Source of the DNA: Candidatus Electrothrix aarhusensis
Lineage (GTDB): Bacteria; Desulfobacterota; Desulfobulbia; Desulfobulbales; Desulfobulbaceae
DNA length: 38,358 nt
Reading direction: 5' to 3'
Assembly (NCBI GenBank): GCA_004028505.1
Contig: MTKO01000089.1
Coordinates: 1 to 38,358, forward strand
Below are positions 34,202 to 38,358 of this stretch, one piece after another. The notes beneath the pieces are model-generated. The model had not been told where the DNA came from. It worked only from the letters and a program-made list of their open reading frames with translations, and did no database searches. How positions within the stretch are numbered: the stretch's first letter is position 1; each line of letters opens with the position of its first letter. The position numbers and the translations under genes are program-made.

Positions 34202-35161
34202 ATGTCCTTAAAAGAACAGGATTCCTGCGGATGTGAAGGGCATGCACCACCATCCGTTCTGGAGGATGATTATATCCCCTCCATTGTCAGTCAGCTGGCC
34301 GAGGGATTCACCTCCAAAAAATGGTCAAGCCATATTGAACCGGTCCCCATTCCCTCCAAAGAAGAAGTAGTGGACCTGGTGCTCCAGGCCCAACGGATTA
34401 TGTTTCCTGGCTATTTCAGCTCGACCATGCTCAATCCGTCCAGTCTGGAATATCATCTTGGGTATAATCTGACGATTTTTTTAAGGAATTTGAGTAGGCA
34501 GCTGAGCTCTGCCATTCGCCATGATTGCTTTCGCCATAATCAGCCCTGTTCCAATTGTAATGCCCGCAGCCATGAATTAGCAGGCCGATTTATCAGGGGG
34601 TTACCAGCGATTCGGGAAGCATTGGAGTCGGATATTCAGGCGACCCTTGATGGCGATCCGGCAGCCCGTAACGCAGATGAGGTGATTTTCAGCTACCCAG
34701 GCTTCTTTGCCGTGTTTGTTTATCGTCTGGCCCATGCCCTGTTTACCTTGGGTATTCCTGTTCTGCCGAGGATTCTCAGTGAATACGCCTATCATAGGAC
34801 GGCTATTGATATCCACCCAGGCGCGGATATCGGCGAGTCTTTTTTTATTGATCACGGCGCAGGCGTGGTGGTCGGGCAAACCTGTGTTATCGGCGACCGA
34901 GTGCGTTTGTATCAGGGCGTTACCCTTGGCGCTCTTTCTCTTCCCAAAGGAGCAGGCAAGAAACTGAGGGATATCAAACGTCATCCGACCATTGAGGATG
35001 ACGTGATTATCTATGCCAATGCCACTATTCTTGGCGGAGATACGGTGGTCGGGGCTCGGTCCATAGTGGGGGGGAATGTTTGGTTGACCAAGAGTATCGG
35101 GCCGGACACCAAGGTGCTGCTTAAGCAGCCGGAGCTGGTGTACATCGGCAAAAACGAGTAG
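34202..35161 (+). CDS. cysE: Serine O-acetyltransferase (CysE/EpsC-like)
   Basis: This enzyme acetylates serine with acetyl-CoA, giving O-acetylserine for cysteine synthesis. The 319-residue protein has an N-terminal helical region, a Cys-rich insert (HNQPCSNCN), DPAARNADEVIFSYPGFFAVFVYRLAHAL, then the hexapeptide left-handed beta-helix (IDIHPGADIGESFFIDHGAGVVVGQTCVIGDRV, VTLGALS, RHPTIEDDVIIYANATILGG). The start at ATG 34202 has GGGGAG about 9 bases upstream. Upstream in-frame sequence overlaps galE and is not coding. It follows galE by about 80 bases. Confidence 0.93.
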   Translation: MSLKEQDSCGCEGHAPPSVLEDDYIPSIVSQLAEGFTSKKWSSHIEPVPIPSKEEVVDLVLQAQRIMFPGYFSSTMLNPSSLEYHLGYNLTIFLRNLSRQLSSAIRHDCFRHNQPCSNCNARSHELAGRFIRGLPAIREALESDIQATLDGDPAARNADEVIFSYPGFFAVFVYRLAHALFTLGIPVLPRILSEYAYHRTAIDIHPGADIGESFFIDHGAGVVVGQTCVIGDRVRLYQGVTLGALSLPKGAGKKLRDIKRHPTIEDDVIIYANATILGGDTVVGARSIVGGNVWLTKSIGPDTKVLLKQPELVYIGKNE

Positions 35162-35205
35162 TACTTTGAATTTTTTGAGGGGCGAGTGCAACTTGAGGAT
35201 GAGGA

Positions 35206-35787
35206 GTGAAAAAAGAATATGATGAATATGATGAATATGATGAAGAGGAAGAAGAATTGAAAATGTTTTACTGTACTGAACAAAGAGGGCAGGTCGGTGG
35301 CATTCGCCGATATATCATTGTATCGTTTCTATTTGTTTTTTTCGTGCCAACCCTGTTGATCCTGGTGATGCCGGGGCGCGAGTGCTCGGCAATGACCGGT
35401 ATTCATTTCGGACGAGACGAGATAGCCTGGAAAGGGTATAGGGAAGGGCTGGCGCAGGCCAAAAGAGAGGGCAAGCCTGCCATTATTATCTTTTATTCTG
35501 ACTCTTGTTCCGCGTGTAAACGGTATAAAGGAGTTCTCCAAGAAGAAAGCGTTGTTGAAGCCTCAAGACCCTTTGTCATGATTCGCGTGAATACACGCCA
35601 GCATCCTCAACTCAGTGAGAAATATCAATTTGACGGCAGGTATATACCGAGAACCTTTGCTGTCTTTCCGGACGGCAAGATCATGCACCATCTGTATCCT
35701 TCCAAAAAATATAAATACTTTGTCGAGCTTGGGCCGGAGAATCTGCTGAGCTTGATGCAGAAGGCGCAGGCAGAGATAAAACATTAA
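35206..35787 (+). CDS. Membrane-anchored thioredoxin-like protein
   Basis: This encodes up to 193 residues with an odd N-terminus of nine-base repeats (GAATATGAT three times, giving EYD units) and Glu runs. Then comes a membrane or signal segment (RRYIIVSFLFVFFVPTLLILVMP) and a periplasmic thioredoxin-fold domain with PAIIIFYSDSCSACKRYKGVL (CxxC), VNTRQHPQLSEKYQFDGRYIPRTFAVFPDG (cis-proline in YIPRTF). The GTG at 35206 has GAGGATGAGGA before it. An ATG at 35263 with GAGGAAGAAGAA before it would drop the acidic repeat and is a serious alternative. It could act as a thiol reductase or protein-folding helper. Confidence 0.8.
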   Translation: MKKEYDEYDEYDEEEEELKMFYCTEQRGQVGGIRRYIIVSFLFVFFVPTLLILVMPGRECSAMTGIHFGRDEIAWKGYREGLAQAKREGKPAIIIFYSDSCSACKRYKGVLQEESVVEASRPFVMIRVNTRQHPQLSEKYQFDGRYIPRTFAVFPDGKIMHHLYPSKKYKYFVELGPENLLSLMQKAQAEIKH

Positions 35788-35813
35788 ATAAAACGTTCCC
35801 CCGGTTTTCCTTT

Positions 35814-38358
35814 ATGAGTCAACAGACAGAGCTGTTCCCTGCTCCCCCGAAAAAAAAAGAAGTTTACCTGATTGACGGCAGTGCTATATCTATCGGGCCT
35901 ACCATGCTATCAAACCCCTGAGCAATAACAGCGGGCTCCCCACCCATGCTGTCTATGGTTTTACCACGATTCTGCGTCGACTCCTGCGGGAAAAAAAGCC
36001 GGAATATCTTGCAGTGGCCTATGACACCAAGGGGCCGGTTTTCCGTCATAAGATTTCAGCTGATTACAAGGCCAATCGTCCTCCCATGCCCGAGGATCTC
36101 GTGCCTCAGATCCCCTATATCCATAAAATCGTTTCAGCCTATAATTTACTGAGTATGGCTGCTGATGATCTGGAGGCTGACGACCTGATCGCCTCGGCAG
36201 CTCATCGGCTGGTCGAGCAGGGCTGCAAGGTGGTGATTGTCTCAGGGGATAAGGATCTCTTGCAACTGGTCTCCGAAGACATCACCATGTGGGATCCCAT
36301 GAATGATCGGCTCATGGACGTGGCTGCGGTGGAGGAAAAATACGGGCTCAGCCCGGTTCAACTCCTGGATTATCTCTCGCTCACCGGCGATTCGTCAGAT
36401 AATATCAGCGGTGTTCCAGGGGTCGGGCCGAAGACCGCCCAGAAGCTGCTTGCGGAATACAAGACCTTGGAAGGGCTGTATGAGCAGGTCGATGGTTTAA
36501 AAAAGTCCAAGATGAAGGAACGGCTCATAGCCCATAAGAAGGATGCCTTTCTTTCCCGCGATTTGGTTCGTCTCCAGGATAAGGCTGAGGTGGAAGCTGA
36601 TCTTCAGGCCTATTTGGTGCGCGAAGCAGATCCCGAGGCCCTGCGGGATCTGCTCACCGAGCTGGAATTTTTCGCCCTGTTGAAATCCGATGTCCCGGCG
36701 GCAAAGGTTACCACTGAGGGTTTTACCCAGGTCCGGCAGCGGCAGGAGTTGGAGCGGCTTATCGATCAGCTTGGGGAGCAGCTTGGAGAGCAGCTGCAAG
36801 GGGCTAGGCATTTGGTTGTGGATACAGAGACCACCTCCCTTGATCCCCTGGAAGCCGAATTGGTTGGGATATCCCTTTGTGCTGAGACAAAACAGGCCTG
36901 GTATTTGCCCTGCGGTCATCGGGATGCTGAGGGGGATCTTCTGCCTGATCAGCTGGCCTTGCAGGATATTGTGGACCTGCTCGGACCCTTGCTTACAGAC
37001 TCCTCACTTCCCAAGATCGGCCATAATCTCAAGTATGATTACGCCATCCTGGTAGCACCTCAGAACGGCGGCATTCGTTTAGCTGGCCCTCTCTATGACA
37101 CCATGCTTGGGGCTTGGCTGCTTGACCCTGGTCGTCGATCCTATAAGCTGGATGACCTCTGTCAGGAGATGGATATGAAACTCACCTCCTTTAGTGAGAT
37201 TGTGGATGGTGATAAGTCCCCGGATGCCTTCTGTCGGGTTCCCCCTGAGAAGGCTAAAGATTATAGCTGCGAAGATGTTTATGGCAGTCTGCGCCTTTTT
37301 GAGGGACAGCGAGTCGAGCTGGAAAAGCAGGAGTTGTGGGAGCTTTTTACCGAGGTGGAAGGGCCGTTGATTCCGGTGCTGGCCGCTATGGAAGAAACCG
37401 GCATCCTGCTCGATAAGGCGCTCCTGCAAGGGCTGACCCAGGAGTTCGGCGAGCGGCTGGATGTGCTGGAGCAGGAGATCTATGGCGTTGCCGGCCATGC
37501 CTTTAATATCAACTCGTCGCAACAGCTGGCGGAAGTGTTGTTTGATGAGCTTGATCTGCCCAAGGGCCGCAAAACCAAGACCGGCTATTCTACAGACATC
37601 AAGGTGCTGGAAAAGCTCTCTCATAAGCACGAATTGCCCGCCCTGATCGTCCGGTTCCGCAATCTGGCAAAGTTGAAATCCACCTATGTGGATAAATTAC
37701 AGACTCATATCAGTCCGATCTCTGGTCGGGTTCATTCCTCGTTTAATCAATGGGGCACGGCAACCGGTCGCCTCAGCTCCAGCAATCCGAATCTCCAGAA
37801 TATCCCCATTCGCAGCGAGGAAGGCCGCCGGATCCGCTCCACCTTTATTGCCCAACCGGGTAGCCTGCTGCTGTCAGCGGATTATTCGCAGATTGACCTG
37901 CGGGTCTTGGCCCATTACAGCCAGGATAAGGCCTTGCTGGAAGCCTTCAGAGGGGAGGGGGATATCCATAGCCAGACCGCTGCTGAGATTTTTCAGGTGG
38001 CCTTGCCCATGATTAATGGAGAGATGCGGCGGGTGGCCAAGAGCATTAACTTCGGCATTGTTTACGGCATGTCCGCCTTCGGATTATCAGAGCAGCTCGG
38101 CATCGGTCGTAAGGAGGCCCAGACCTTTATTGACCGCTATTTTGTCCATTATGCGGGGGTTCAGCAGTTTATGGATGATATTATGGATCAGGCCCGTGTC
38201 AATGGTTATGTCACCACCTTGCTGGGTAGGCGGAGACAGCTGCCGGAGATCAATGCGAGCAATCGCAACCGCCGTCAGTTTGCTGAACGGATGGCGATCA
38301 ATACCCCGATTCAGGCACGGCCTCAGATATCATCAAGCTGGCTATGATGAAGGTGCAT
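35814..38358 (+). CDS. polA: DNA polymerase I (PolA), 3' end outside window, two frameshifts
   Basis: PolA fills gaps and removes RNA primers. From ATG 35814 the frame reads ELFPAPPKKKEVYLIDGSA. After about 35882 one T must be added (GTGCTATATC) to give YIYRAYHAIKPLSNNSGLPTHAVYGF and join the long frame. The 5' nuclease domain has AVAYDTKGPVFRH, DDLEADDLIAS, VSGDKDLLQLV and GDSSDNISGVPGVGPKTA. The 3'-5' exonuclease keeps its metal residues (VVDTETTSLDP), so proofreading looks active. The polymerase domain shows GRLSSSNPNLQNIP, SADYSQIDLRVLAH and RRVAKSINFGIVYGMSAFGL. Near 38314 one G must be added to give TPIQGTASDIIKLAMMKVH, after which the window ends. Confidence 0.94.

Noticed and set aside
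1..38358. CRISPR arrays, tRNA or rRNA genes, prophage structural genes
   Set aside because: No regularly spaced repeats, no tRNA-like cloverleaf with a terminal T-loop motif, and no phage capsid or tail proteins were seen.

Overview
The window (about 38 kb) is a chromosomal segment of a Gram-negative bacterium built around the division and cell-wall (dcw) cluster. The evidence for the organism is a meso-diaminopimelate type MurE, an outer-membrane beta-barrel gene, a gene order panB / mraZ-rsmH-ftsL-ftsI-murE-murF-mraY / murD / murG-murC-murB-ftsQ-ftsA-ftsZ, and flanking genes (a B12-type radical SAM protein, ispH with a DUF493 gene, galE, cysE, polA). Together these suggest a deltaproteobacterium of the Desulfobulbales type. 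That placement is inference from gene order and protein style, not a database result.

Layout. 1-1.3 kb: a secreted Tyr/Arg/Asp-rich repeat protein on the minus strand, a decayed second copy of it, and a small hairpin transcript candidate between them. 1.5-2.5 kb: panB with a terminator. 2.7-10.5 kb: first half of dcw, beginning with a 30-codon remnant of mraZ coupled to rsmH, then ftsL, an ftsI whose transpeptidase motifs are all missing, a murE-murF fusion, and mraY. 10.5-14.8 kb: accessory insertion (Cys-rich mini-protein, Shedu-like nuclease, YjdM/PhnA, repeat-tailed membrane protein, cation/proton antiporter). 14.8-16.2 kb: murD. 16.2-20.1 kb: where ftsW normally lies there is no ftsW but a defence-like module (FRG-domain protein, VapBC toxin-antitoxin, OLD-like ATPase joined to a DUF4276/Toprim-like domain). 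This module is punctuated by two broken copies of the murG 5' end. 20.1-27.3 kb: intact order murG-murC-murB-ftsQ-ftsA-ftsZ. 27.4-38.4 kb: radical SAM protein, omptin-like outer-membrane protease, the ispH operon (minus strand), a probable acquired nuclease, a hairpin-rich repeat, galE, cysE, a thioredoxin-like protein, and polA running off the end.

The most interesting reading is that the septal peptidoglycan synthase pair looks altered at this locus. FtsI keeps its fold, membrane anchor and a PASTA domain but has no SxxK, SxN or KTG motif, and its partner ftsW is absent from its usual site. The rest of the division scaffold (FtsL, FtsQ, FtsA, FtsZ) and all the cytoplasmic Mur enzymes are present. 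The module replacing ftsW is bordered by direct repeats of the murG start, which could let it recombine in or out while leaving murG intact.

Caution on sequence quality: six genes (murE, the antiporter, murD, murC twice, the radical SAM gene, polA twice) are broken by frameshifts. Each is repaired by adding a single base, usually in a short homopolymer. This uniform sign points to sequencing or assembly deletions rather than real pseudogenes. The loss of FtsI motifs cannot be explained this way, because its frame is open throughout and the other frames do not contain the motifs.
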